Source of the DNA: Ilumatobacteraceae bacterium
Lineage (GTDB): Bacteria > Actinomycetota > Acidimicrobiia > Acidimicrobiales > Ilumatobacteraceae
Assembly: GCA_021298195.1 (NCBI GenBank)
Contig: JAJTEQ010000005.1
Location: 1 to 64,000 of the forward strand
Length of the DNA: 64,000 nt
Reading direction: 5' to 3'
Made by a program: the position numbers and the translations under genes. Of this stretch, positions 42,789 through 50,341 are shown piece by piece (position 1 is the first letter of the stretch; each line of letters starts with the position of its first letter). Under the pieces are notes generated by a model that worked only from the letters and a program-made list of their open reading frames with translations, made no database searches and was not told where the DNA came from.

Positions 42789-42794
42789 AGCCTA
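42789..42794 (-). promoter_or_regulatory. Candidate -10 hexamer of the exporter operon (leaderless)
   Basis: TAGGCT on the minus strand, 7-base spacer, then GTG 42781. Its first bases are the TAG stop of patA (42792-42794). Confidence 0.5.
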
Positions 42795-43775
42795 AACCTC
42801 GTCCGGAGGAACCGAGCCAGCGGAGCCGAGAGTGAAGGGGTAACCGGGGTCCGACGGCCAGTTCGGTTGGAGCAAATGCCACTGCTCGGGTGCCCGTTCG
42901 ATGAGGATTTCCAATTCACGAGCCACGAGACCGGTGATTCGTTCGACGTCGGCGCGAAGGCGACCCTCGCGGAGGCAGGGAACCGGTGGGCGAATCACCC
43001 CGAGGTGCCCGTCGCGTCGATCGGTGAAGTACACCGCGGTCGGCAGAAGAGCCGCTCCGGTACGTAGTGCCAAGGTGGCCGGCCCGGCCGGGAGCAGAGT
43101 CGACTCGCCGAAGAAGCGGGTGACCACTCCACCGCCGTTGATGTCCCGGTCACACAGCAAACACAGAACCTCGTTGGCCCTCAGCGCGGCCAACGCCGCC
43201 GACCCGGCCTCGGGGCCGACCGGGATCACTCGCATTCCGAACTTCTCGCGCAATTCCACGAACCAGTCGAAGAGCTCGGGCGGATGCAAGGGCTCGACGA
43301 CGACGGTCATCTTGTTCCCGAGGTCCGCCGCCCAGCGTCCGGCCCACTCCCATCCTCCGAGATGAGGCAGTGCGAGTATGGCGCCGTTGCCTCGCTCCAG
43401 AGCGGGCATCAGATACTCGTCGTATCCCTCGACGGTGAACGAAGCGGCCACGTGTCGCGCGGAGAGGGTCGGCAGACGGAAGCTCTCGACGTAATACCTG
43501 GCGTAACTGTCGAAGACCTTCTGCGTGAGGCGACGAATCTGCCAGTCCGACGCCGATGGCACCACCCGACGCATGTGGCGTTCGACCATCAGGCGTTTGT
43601 CGCGCATCGCCAACGACGCGGGTCCGCCGACGGCTGCTCCAACCAGTGCCGACAGAGCGGTCGGCACCCCCTTGGACAACAGAGAACCGAGCTTGTACGC
43701 CCCGACGGTCAACGAATCGGAGATCTCCTGTCGTGGGTTGCGGGACACGTCGTCAACGGAGACGTGACGATGCAC
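42792..43775 (-). CDS. patA: Phosphatidylinositol mannoside acyltransferase (PatA-like)
   Basis: A 327-aa membrane-associated acyltransferase of the LpxL/HtrB family. The catalytic H-x4-E motif is ILALPHLGGWEWAGRW near residue 133; CLLCDRDINGGGVVTRFFG near 203 and GPATLALRTGAALLPTAVYF near 227 line the acyl pocket, and EQWHLLQPNWPSDP near 300 matches the mycobacterial PatA ending. PatA acylates the mannose of PIM1/PIM2. The frame starts at GTG 43775, overlapping pgsA by 23 bases; GTG 43748, 4 bases after the pgsA stop, is an alternative. The gene follows pgsA as in mycobacteria, but pimA does not follow it. Confidence 0.87.
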   Translation of the reverse strand: MHRHVSVDDVSRNPRQEISDSLTVGAYKLGSLLSKGVPTALSALVGAAVGGPASLAMRDKRLMVERHMRRVVPSASDWQIRRLTQKVFDSYARYYVESFRLPTLSARHVAASFTVEGYDEYLMPALERGNGAILALPHLGGWEWAGRWAADLGNKMTVVVEPLHPPELFDWFVELREKFGMRVIPVGPEAGSAALAALRANEVLCLLCDRDINGGGVVTRFFGESTLLPAGPATLALRTGAALLPTAVYFTDRRDGHLGVIRPPVPCLREGRLRADVERITGLVARELEILIERAPEQWHLLQPNWPSDPGYPFTLGSAGSVPPDEV

Positions 43776-44436
43776 GAGTGCGACGTCCGAGGCGCGCCGA
43801 CCGGCGACTCTGACGACGCGAGCGACGTTGTTCGATACGAGCCGCCGTCACCGGCGCCACCGCGGCCTGACGCCACACCTTCACGAACCGCTGGACGGCG
43901 GTCACCGCGGTGAGGGCCAACATGATCCACATGATCGGCAACAGGAGAACCGGGAAGAGCAGACCGAGGCACAACAGGATGATTCGCTCCGCCCGCTCCA
44001 TGAGACCGCCCTTGGCCGACAATCCGAGGGACTCGGCCTTGGCTCGCTCGTAGGAGATCACGGAACTGACGGCCGAAACGGCCAGGGGCAACAACGCGGT
44101 CTTGGGCGAGTGCTCGTTGGTGAAATACCAGGCCACCCCGCCGAACAACAGCGCGTCGGTGACCCGATCCACCACCGAATCGAAGAAGGCGCCACGCTGA
44201 CTCGAGGTGTTCGACGCCTTGGCCAGTGCGCCGTCGAGCAGGTCCGGCAGGGCCGCCAAGATCACCAGCAGGAGCCCGAGGGGCAGGTGACCCGCCCCGA
44301 TGGCGACCGCGGCACCGATCGCGATGACCATTCCGGCGATCGTCAAGTGGTCGGGTGTCATCCGCGTGCGACGCAAGCCGTCGCCCAATGGCTTGACCGC
44401 TTTGTCGACCGAACTGCGTAGGTGGCCGTCGAACAT
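43753..44436 (-). CDS. pgsA: CDP-alcohol phosphatidyltransferase, probable phosphatidylinositol-phosphate synthase
   Basis: A 227-aa membrane enzyme with about six helices. The catalytic CDP-OH-P motif is complete: DLLDGALAKASNTSSQRG then AFFDSVVDRVTD (about 65-95; D-x2-DG-x2-A-K in place of A-R, G-x3-D-x3-D). ISYERAKAESLGL near 126 is also typical of actinobacterial PgsA1, which makes phosphatidylinositol phosphate from inositol-phosphate and CDP-diacylglycerol. The assignment over other phosphatidyltransferases rests on the thrS-HIT-pgsA-patA context. Its tail is very Arg-rich. Confidence 0.87.
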   Translation of the reverse strand: MFDGHLRSSVDKAVKPLGDGLRRTRMTPDHLTIAGMVIAIGAAVAIGAGHLPLGLLLVILAALPDLLDGALAKASNTSSQRGAFFDSVVDRVTDALLFGGVAWYFTNEHSPKTALLPLAVSAVSSVISYERAKAESLGLSAKGGLMERAERIILLCLGLLFPVLLLPIMWIMLALTAVTAVQRFVKVWRQAAVAPVTAARIEQRRSRRQSRRSARLGRRTRASSRLR

Positions 44437-44442
44437 GCAGAC

Positions 44443-44448
44443 AGTCTA
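44443..44448 (-). promoter_or_regulatory. Candidate -10 hexamer of pgsA-patA (leaderless)
   Basis: TAGACT on the minus strand, 6-base spacer, then ATG 44436. Confidence 0.5.
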
Positions 44449-44473
44449 GAAAGTCGCAGCCGACGAGGTGAGC

Positions 44474-44485
44474 GATCACGTGATC
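44474..44485. promoter_or_regulatory. 12-bp perfect palindrome upstream of pgsA
   Basis: GATCACGTGATC, a perfect 12-base palindrome with CACGTG at the centre, lies about 26 bases upstream of the pgsA -10 hexamer in the 108-base gap after the 173-aa membrane protein gene. The position, near -50 relative to the inferred transcript start, suits a regulator-binding site; no T-run follows, so it is not a terminator. The rest of the gap holds nothing recognised. Confidence 0.35.
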
Positions 44486-44544
44486 AAAGACACGTCACGC
44501 AGGCACGATGCGGGACTCGGGCCCGGGACGAGGCCGACGAAATC

Positions 44545-45066
44545 TCACGTCGTGGGATCGTCCCACTTCTCGAGGTTTTCCTCCACGAAGTGTTCCTTGA
44601 CCGAACCATCGACGGCATCGACGAGCACCAAGCCTCGTCGCAACGGAGGATCCTCGTCCGAGTAACACAGAACCCTCCATGTCGGACGACTGCGAATCCC
44701 TCGCCACACTTGCTGCGCCGACGCGTGTCCGACGGCGAAACCGACGGCGGATCCCGCCGCCGCCAGGGCCCCCTGCTCGTCGATGCTCATGCGCCAACCG
44801 GACAGGAGCGAGAAGAGACCGAAGGCGACGAGGACGACGGCTCCGACCACGAGCCCGTCGTTCAGGGTGGACGACTCCGTGTCGACCAGACTCATGACGA
44901 GAACGAACGCACCGACCACCACGTACATGACGCCCGGAATGCGCCGCCGGCTGTTGTCGGGGAAGCGATACTCGGCGCGATTCTCCACGGCGTTCAAATC
45001 GTCGGGAAGCGTGTCGCGAATCTCGGTGGGGTGCGGTGCCGACTCCGTCGGCGATTGATCGTTCAT
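44545..45066 (-). CDS. Hypothetical two-helix membrane protein
   Basis: A 173-aa protein: polar acidic N-terminus (about 1-44), two adjacent membrane helices (about 46-60 and 69-90, MYVVVGAFVLVMSLVD and LVVGAVVLVAFGLFSLL) and a soluble C-terminal domain (WRMSIDEQGALAAAGSAVGFAVGHASAQQVWRG and onward). Ends inside are WRVLCYSDEDPPLRRGLVLVDAVDG. No family recognised. It sits between the HIT gene (12 bases) and pgsA, a position empty in mycobacteria, so a link with phosphatidylinositol synthesis is possible but only contextual. Confidence 0.75.
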   Translation of the reverse strand: MNDQSPTESAPHPTEIRDTLPDDLNAVENRAEYRFPDNSRRRIPGVMYVVVGAFVLVMSLVDTESSTLNDGLVVGAVVLVAFGLFSLLSGWRMSIDEQGALAAAGSAVGFAVGHASAQQVWRGIRSRPTWRVLCYSDEDPPLRRGLVLVDAVDGSVKEHFVEENLEKWDDPTT

Positions 45067-45078
45067 GATGCCCTCAGG

Positions 45079-45630
45079 TTACGCGCCTTCGGGGCTCGAC
45101 TCGATGTCGCGCAGCGCGGCCCGCAGACGGGCAGCCGTCACATCAAGAGCTTCGGGAATGGCCTTGGCGTTCGCGGTCACGGACAGGAAATTCGTGTCTC
45201 CGGTCCAACGAGGAACGACGTGAACGTGCAGATGCTCGTTGACGCTCCCACCTGAAGCCGGTCCCATGTTGAGCCCGACGTTGACGCCCTCGGGTGCGTA
45301 CTCGCGGCGAATGGCCCGACACACGAAGGTGACCGTACGCCAGAGATCGTGGGACTCGTCCGGCGACAACTCGTCGAGGTCGGCAACCTGCCGATACGGG
45401 AGCACCATCGTGTGTCCGACCGCGTAGGGGTAGGCGTTGAGGATCACGAAAACCTGGTCGGACCGACGAACGATGTACGTCTCCTCGTCGGGAAGTCCGG
45501 ATCGGAGAATCGCGGTGAAGATGCTGGGATCGCTCCCCGACTCGCGAAGATCGGACGCCTCGTTCGAGGAACGCTTCGACAACGAGGACAGATAGCGACC
45601 CCGCCACCCGGCCCACAGGTTCTCGATCAT
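45079..45630 (-). CDS. HIT-family protein, Ap4A phosphorylase-like
   Basis: A 183-aa HIT protein. The catalytic triad is SVNEHLHVHVVPRWTGDTNF (about 128-147), with a preceding VILNAYPYAVGHTMVLPYRQVADL strand typical of Ap4A-cleaving members; the related mycobacterial protein encoded next to thrS and pgsA (Rv2613c) is an Ap4A phosphorylase. The start codon overlaps the thrS stop by 4 bases. Linking Ap4A removal to a tRNA synthetase is plausible because synthetases generate Ap4A. Confidence 0.88.
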   Translation of the reverse strand: MIENLWAGWRGRYLSSLSKRSSNEASDLRESGSDPSIFTAILRSGLPDEETYIVRRSDQVFVILNAYPYAVGHTMVLPYRQVADLDELSPDESHDLWRTVTFVCRAIRREYAPEGVNVGLNMGPASGGSVNEHLHVHVVPRWTGDTNFLSVTANAKAIPEALDVTAARLRAALRDIESSPEGA

Positions 45631-47600
45631 GAAGCGACGGGATCGGACTCGATTTCGCGGGTCACGCGGACGACGAAGTCGTCGACGGTGACCCCCCGTT
45701 CCACGTCGGTTCCGCGGGCATTCACGCCGACGGTTCCCGACGCCACGTCATCGTCGCCGACGACCAACACGTACGGAATCTTCTCCAACTTCGCCGTTCG
45801 TATCCGCTTTCCGAGTGGATCGGACGCCTCGATCACGTCGACACGGAACCCCTGCGTCTCGAGGCGAGCACGCACCTGTTCGGCGTAGGTCTCGTGGGTC
45901 TCGGCCACCGGGAGGATGCGAACCTGCAGCGGAGCGAGCCACGTCGGGAAGGCACCGGCGTAGTGCTCGACCAGGACTCCGAAGAAACGTTCGACGGAGC
46001 CGAACAAGGCACGATGCAACATGATCGGGCGACGTCGGGATCCGTCGTTGGAGACGTACTCGAGGTCGAAACGCTCGGGCAGGTTGAAGTCACATTGGAT
46101 GGTCGAGAGCTGCCAGGTGCGACCGATGGCGTCGCGCACGTGTATGTCGATCTTCGGCCCGTAGAAGGCCGCATCACCCTCTTTCACCGAGTACTCGAGT
46201 CCATGGGTGACGAGCGCCGCCTGGAGCGCCGCGGTCGCTTCGTCCCAGATCTCGTCAGAACCGACGTACTTCTGAGGGTCTTTGGTGGAGAGATGGAACG
46301 AGAAATCGTCGAAGCCGAACGCCCGCAGGACGCTGACGATGAAATCCAGCAACGAGATGATCTCGCCTTGCAGCTGCTCCCGGGTGCAATAGATGTGACT
46401 GTCGTCCTGGGTGAAACCACGTATCCGCATCAAGCCGTGAAGGGTCCCAGCGCGTTCGTAGCGGTACACGGTGCCCAGTTCGAACAGCCGAAGTGGAAGC
46501 TCCCGATAACTGCGTTGACGACCGCGGAAGATCAGACAGTGCATGGGGCAGTTCATCGGCTTCGGGTAATACGTGCCGTTGTCCATCTCCATGGGCGGAT
46601 ACATGCCGTCGGCGTAGAAGTCGAGATGTCCCGATGTTTGGAACAAGGTGGCGTTCGACAGGTGCGGAGTGAAGACGAATTGGTAGCCACCGTCCTGGTG
46701 GCGTGATCGGCTGTAGTCCTCCATCAACTTGCGAACCGTCGCGCCCTTGGGGTGCCAGACGGCGAGTCCGCCGCCGAGTTCACCCGGAAACGACAGCAGA
46801 TCCAGCTCGACCGCCAAACGACGGTGATCACGTTTCTCGGCCTCCTCGAGACTGTGCAGGTGCTCCTCGAGCGCGGATTTGGATTCCCAGGCCGTGCCGT
46901 AAATGCGTTGGAGCACCGGGCCCTTCTCGTCGCCCCGCCAATAGGCCGACGAAACCTTCTGCAGTTTGAAGTGACCGAGCCGTCCGGTCGACGGCACGTG
47001 CGGTCCGAGACATAGATCGACGAACTCCGGAGTGTTGCGGTACAGGCTCACGGAGTTCGCATCTCCCCCGACCTCGGCACTGTCCGAACCGTCGGCGCCA
47101 CCATCACGGACCCGACGGATGATCTCGCACTTGTAGGGCTGGGATTCGAACAGTGACAACGCGTCGTCGATCGAGATAACCGACCGAGTGAATGGTTGAT
47201 CGGCCTTGATGATCGACCGCATCTCCGCCTCGACTCGGGCGAGGTCGTCCTCGTTGAAGGCCCGACCGCCCAGATCGAAGTCGTAGTAAAAACCGTTCTC
47301 GATGGCCGGTCCGATCGTGTACTTCGCTCCCGGGAACAACCGGGTGACCGCCTGAGCCATCACGTGTGCGGTGGAATGTCGCAGCACGTGTCGACCTTCG
47401 TCGCTGTCCGCCGTGACGATGCGTACGCGAGCTCCGTCGGTGACCTCGGACGTCACATCGGTCTCGACGTCGTCGATCACCGCGGACACCGCGGCCTTGG
47501 CCAGATTGCGACTGATCCCCGCGGCGAGATCCAGGACACTCGAGCCCTCGGGTACGGATCGTTCGGAGCCGTCGGGAAGGAGAACCGTGATCTCGGACAT
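45627..47600 (-). CDS. thrS: Threonyl-tRNA synthetase
   Basis: A 657-aa synthetase: N-terminal TGS domain (1-60), editing domain with HVLRHSTAHVMAQAV near residue 74 (HxxxH) and a later zinc-type cysteine, catalytic core with motif 1 near YQFVFTPHLSNATLF, zinc-binding NCPMHCLIF near 350, motif 2 YRYERAGTLHGLMRIRGFTQDDSH near 378, motif 3 near 530 and the anticodon-binding domain (LAPLQVRILPV onward). ATG 47600 is 6 bases after a TAAACT hexamer that overlaps the stop of the upstream acyltransferase. First gene of the thrS-HIT run. Confidence 0.96.
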   Translation of the reverse strand: MSEITVLLPDGSERSVPEGSSVLDLAAGISRNLAKAAVSAVIDDVETDVTSEVTDGARVRIVTADSDEGRHVLRHSTAHVMAQAVTRLFPGAKYTIGPAIENGFYYDFDLGGRAFNEDDLARVEAEMRSIIKADQPFTRSVISIDDALSLFESQPYKCEIIRRVRDGGADGSDSAEVGGDANSVSLYRNTPEFVDLCLGPHVPSTGRLGHFKLQKVSSAYWRGDEKGPVLQRIYGTAWESKSALEEHLHSLEEAEKRDHRRLAVELDLLSFPGELGGGLAVWHPKGATVRKLMEDYSRSRHQDGGYQFVFTPHLSNATLFQTSGHLDFYADGMYPPMEMDNGTYYPKPMNCPMHCLIFRGRQRSYRELPLRLFELGTVYRYERAGTLHGLMRIRGFTQDDSHIYCTREQLQGEIISLLDFIVSVLRAFGFDDFSFHLSTKDPQKYVGSDEIWDEATAALQAALVTHGLEYSVKEGDAAFYGPKIDIHVRDAIGRTWQLSTIQCDFNLPERFDLEYVSNDGSRRRPIMLHRALFGSVERFFGVLVEHYAGAFPTWLAPLQVRILPVAETHETYAEQVRARLETQGFRVDVIEASDPLGKRIRTAKLEKIPYVLVVGDDDVASGTVGVNARGTDVERGVTVDDFVVRVTREIESDPVAS

Positions 47601-47606
47601 GGTCCG

Positions 47607-47612
47607 AGTTTA
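47607..47612 (-). promoter_or_regulatory. Candidate -10 hexamer of thrS (leaderless)
   Basis: TAAACT on the minus strand, 6-base spacer, then ATG 47600. Its first three bases are the TAA stop of the upstream acyltransferase. A leaderless start would exclude a T-box or autoregulatory leader for thrS. Confidence 0.5.
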
Positions 47613-48389
47613 CGGCTGGTGCGCGCCGTGACCCTCGGATATTGCTCCGACGAGACGTGGCAACGGGTGAGTCGGGTCCTGGACGTGCGCCACGGCCCCG
47701 ATCGTGACGTCCTCGGACTCCGACGACGATCCGGCGTACACGTTGCGGTATTGCTGTCCGGTCATTTCCCGAATCTCGAACATCACCTCGTCCATCATCG
47801 AGCGCCACACGCGATGCGGTTCTCCTTGCGACGAATACCGTTCGGGCTTGACGGGACGTCCGATCGTGATCGAACACCTTCCGGTCAGTCGCGGTGCCTT
47901 CGCGTCGGGAGGCTGAATGGAATCGGTGCCCACGATGCCGACCGGAAAGATCGGACACCCGATACTCGTCGCGAGCCGCGCCGCACCGGTGCGTCCCTTG
48001 TAGAGGTAACCATCACGACTTCGTGTCCCCTCGGGGAAGATTCCGAACAATTCGCCACGATCGAGCACCCGACGAGCGACGTCGAGTGCTCCCTGGCTCT
48101 TGTCGCCACCGGAACGATCGATGGGAATCATGCCCATCAAAGGAAAAAGAAACTTCGTCTTCCACGAGTCCATGTACTCGGCCTTTCCAACGAAGGAGAT
48201 GTTCCGAGGCGCCACCAACATCAGGAAGGCCGAGTCGAGGAACGAAATGTGATTCGGACAAAGAATGGCGGGACCCTCCGCGGGGAGCCGGTCGAGTCCG
48301 GAAACCTCGATGTTCCACAGACGACGAGCGATCGGAGACAGCGCACGGCGCGAGCGCTGTTGGGCCTTGCCGGCACCCTCCGCCTTCAT
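47610..48389 (-). CDS. 1-acyl-sn-glycerol-3-phosphate acyltransferase (PlsC family)
   Basis: A 259-aa acyltransferase. Motif I is ILCPNHISFLDSAFLML (NHx4D near residue 46), motif II near GMIPIDRSGG, motif III LFGIFPEGTRSRDGYLYKG near 113, motif IV near IFPVGIVGTD. It probably acylates lysophosphatidate on the inner membrane face. A C-terminal extension of about 50 residues after the domain has no recognised match. ATG 48389 is preferred because an AGGGGGG stretch lies 8 bases before it; GTG 48398 is in frame too. Upstream 48399-48464 shows no clear promoter. Confidence 0.87.
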   Translation of the reverse strand: MKAEGAGKAQQRSRRALSPIARRLWNIEVSGLDRLPAEGPAILCPNHISFLDSAFLMLVAPRNISFVGKAEYMDSWKTKFLFPLMGMIPIDRSGGDKSQGALDVARRVLDRGELFGIFPEGTRSRDGYLYKGRTGAARLATSIGCPIFPVGIVGTDSIQPPDAKAPRLTGRCSITIGRPVKPERYSSQGEPHRVWRSMMDEVMFEIREMTGQQYRNVYAGSSSESEDVTIGAVAHVQDPTHPLPRLVGAISEGHGAHQP

Positions 48390-48464
48390 CGCCTGCACCC
48401 CCCTATGTCCGCTTGGCGGGAATAGTAGATGAGCCCGAGCGGCGACGTGACGGTGGACGGCTCC

Positions 48465-49586
48465 TCAGAGCGGAACGCCGAGGAGCTCGGCGGAGTCGCG
48501 GACGTCGATCCCGAGCCGACTGGCCTCGTCGATGACGGCCACGGCACCGGGAGTGTCCAGATCGTCGTCCAAACGCTCGCGGACCCGTTCCAGAACCGCC
48601 GAATCCCTGGTGTGACCTCGACTCCATCCCTCGAGTCTGTTCACGGCTCGGGGCATGGCGTCCGGGGTCCACTCCCATTCGCGCCGATACGAGTTCTCCA
48701 GAATGGCCAGCCGGATGGCCCGGGGATCCCATTCCCGACGGAGAGCGTCGACGAAGACCAGATTGCCGAGACTCTTGGACATCTTCGCACCGTCCATGAA
48801 GACCATGGCCACGTGCATCCAGTGTCTCACGAAGGGGGTTCCCGTGGCGGCCTCACTCTGCGCTCGTTCACACTCGTGATGGGGGAAGATGAGGTCGCTA
48901 CCGCCACCGTGAAGGTCGATCGTCTCGCCCAACTCGCGCAACGCGAGCGCGCTGCATTCGATGTGCCAACCCGGACGTCCGGCTCCCCACATCGCTTCCC
49001 ACGAGGGCTCGTCGTCGGCCGACGGATGCCAGAGGACGAAGTCGAGCGGATCTCGCTTGGCCGGATTGTCGACGTCACCGCCACGTTCACGGGCGAAGGC
49101 GATCATCTGCTCGCGGGAGTAATGACTCACGGAGCCGAAACTGGGGAACTTGCTGACGTCGAAGTACACCGAGCCCGACGAGACGTACGCGTACCCCCGT
49201 TCGAGAACCATGCCGATGAAGCCCCGGATGTCGGGAATCGCCGATGACGCACGAGGCGTCGAATGAACGGGGAGGGCGTTGAGTGCCTCCATGTCCCGTT
49301 CGAAACGCGCTTCCTCGCCGGCGGCCAGATCCAGATAGTGCACGCCGAGTTGTCGAGCCTTGGCGAACAACGGATCATCGACGTCGGTCACGTTGCGCAC
49401 GCACCGGATCTCGTGACCCAGGTCGATGAGCCGGCGTTGCAGCACGTCGTACGTCAGGAAAGTCGCCGCGTGACCGATGTGGGTGGCGTCGTAAGGCGTG
49501 ATTCCGCAGGTGTACATCGTCACCCGGTGGCCCGGCTCGAAAGGAACAACCTCACGTCGCGAGGTGTCGTAGAGGCGCATGCTCAC
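48465..49586 (-). CDS. mshC: Cysteine:1D-myo-inosityl glucosaminide ligase (mycothiol synthesis)
   Basis: A 373-aa CysRS paralogue lacking the C-terminal anticodon-binding region. TMYTCGITPYDATHIGHAATFLTYDVL (about 24-50), NVTDVDDPLFAKA near 65, RPGWHIECSALALRELG near 193, GGGSDLIFPHHECERAQSE near 216 and the KMSKS loop GAKMSKSLGNL near 255 agree with MshC rather than CysRS: the HIGH-like element is TPYDATHIGHAAT. MshC adds cysteine to GlcN-inositol, the third step of mycothiol synthesis. ATG 49586 overlaps the stop of npdG by 4 bases. It is somewhat shorter than the mycobacterial enzyme. Confidence 0.92.
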   Translation of the reverse strand: MSMRLYDTSRREVVPFEPGHRVTMYTCGITPYDATHIGHAATFLTYDVLQRRLIDLGHEIRCVRNVTDVDDPLFAKARQLGVHYLDLAAGEEARFERDMEALNALPVHSTPRASSAIPDIRGFIGMVLERGYAYVSSGSVYFDVSKFPSFGSVSHYSREQMIAFARERGGDVDNPAKRDPLDFVLWHPSADDEPSWEAMWGAGRPGWHIECSALALRELGETIDLHGGGSDLIFPHHECERAQSEAATGTPFVRHWMHVAMVFMDGAKMSKSLGNLVFVDALRREWDPRAIRLAILENSYRREWEWTPDAMPRAVNRLEGWSRGHTRDSAVLERVRERLDDDLDTPGAVAVIDEASRLGIDVRDSAELLGVPL

Positions 49587-50257
49587 CCGGCGAGCGTCCC
49601 CTGATCACGAATGCCGGTCAACTTGGGCGCGACACGTGTCTTGTACCGGACGTTCAACTGCAAGAGAACCGCGGTGAAGGCTTCGATCGCGGTGGCGTTG
49701 GACAATTGGCCAGCATCCAAGGGACGACAACCCGGGATTCGATCGACGATCTCGCTGACGATCCGTATCGACTCCCGATCGTCCGAGCAGATGAGGACGT
49801 CGGAGTCGATCGGTGCACCGAGGTGCCCCAATTCCTTGGCCGGGAGATGATGAAACGCCGCCACGACCTTGCTGAGCGGGGCCGCGGCCTGAATGTGTGC
49901 GGCCACGCTGCCTCGGGGTGGGAGGAGTGGTTGGAACTCGCCGGCCACGCGTACCAGAGCGTTCGCCATGCTGATGAGGATCTTGCCCTCCAGAGCCTCG
50001 GAGTTTTCTTGGACCGTCGTGGCCGCGGAATCCCACGGTGTCGCGACGACGATCACGTCACCGGCGGCCGCGCGCGCGTTGTCTCCGCCCGACAGTCGAT
50101 CGGAAATCTCCGGATACTTGGAGGCCAATTCGTCGCACACCTCGGCGGCGCGTGCGGCCGATCGCGAACCGATGATCACGTCGTAGCCGATCGAAGCCAG
50201 ACGAGCGCCGAGTGCCGACCCGGCCGGTCCCGTGCCCCCCAGAATTCCGATGCGCAT
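49583..50257 (-). CDS. npdG: NADPH-dependent F420 reductase
   Basis: A 224-aa Rossmann protein: MRIGILGGTGPAGSALGARLASIGYDVIIGSRS (1-33) carries the dinucleotide motif with the GSRS pocket for the NADPH 2'-phosphate, VIVVATPWDSAATTV near 68, ILISMANALVRV near 90, VVAAFHHLPAKELG near 125 and a C-terminal AGQLSNATAIEAFTAVLLQLN. This is Fno/NpdG, which interconverts F420/F420H2 using NADP(H). Only ATG 50257 fits; an AAGGCT hexamer lies 6 bases before it. mshC is translationally coupled behind it, linking F420 and mycothiol in one transcript. Confidence 0.9.
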   Translation of the reverse strand: MRIGILGGTGPAGSALGARLASIGYDVIIGSRSAARAAEVCDELASKYPEISDRLSGGDNARAAAGDVIVVATPWDSAATTVQENSEALEGKILISMANALVRVAGEFQPLLPPRGSVAAHIQAAAPLSKVVAAFHHLPAKELGHLGAPIDSDVLICSDDRESIRIVSEIVDRIPGCRPLDAGQLSNATAIEAFTAVLLQLNVRYKTRVAPKLTGIRDQGTLAG

Positions 50258-50316
50258 CGTGCCAGCCTTGCACACTCGGATCGCCGGCATGGGGGTCGCA
50301 GATCCTCGGCGTCGTC

Positions 50317-50335
50317 TAGGTTGACCACCGGGAGG
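50317..50335 (+). promoter_or_regulatory. Candidate -10 and Shine-Dalgarno of the enoyl reductase gene
   Basis: TAGGTT at 50317-50322 followed by GGAGG at 50331-50335, 6 bases before ATG 50342. The transcript would have a short leader with a clear Shine-Dalgarno, in contrast to its divergent neighbour. Confidence 0.5.
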
Positions 50336-50341
50336 TGGATC

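Noticed and set aside
48465-49586. Cysteinyl-tRNA synthetase
   Set aside because: It is about 90 residues too short, lacks the anticodon domain, and has the MshC-type TPYDATHIGHAAT element.
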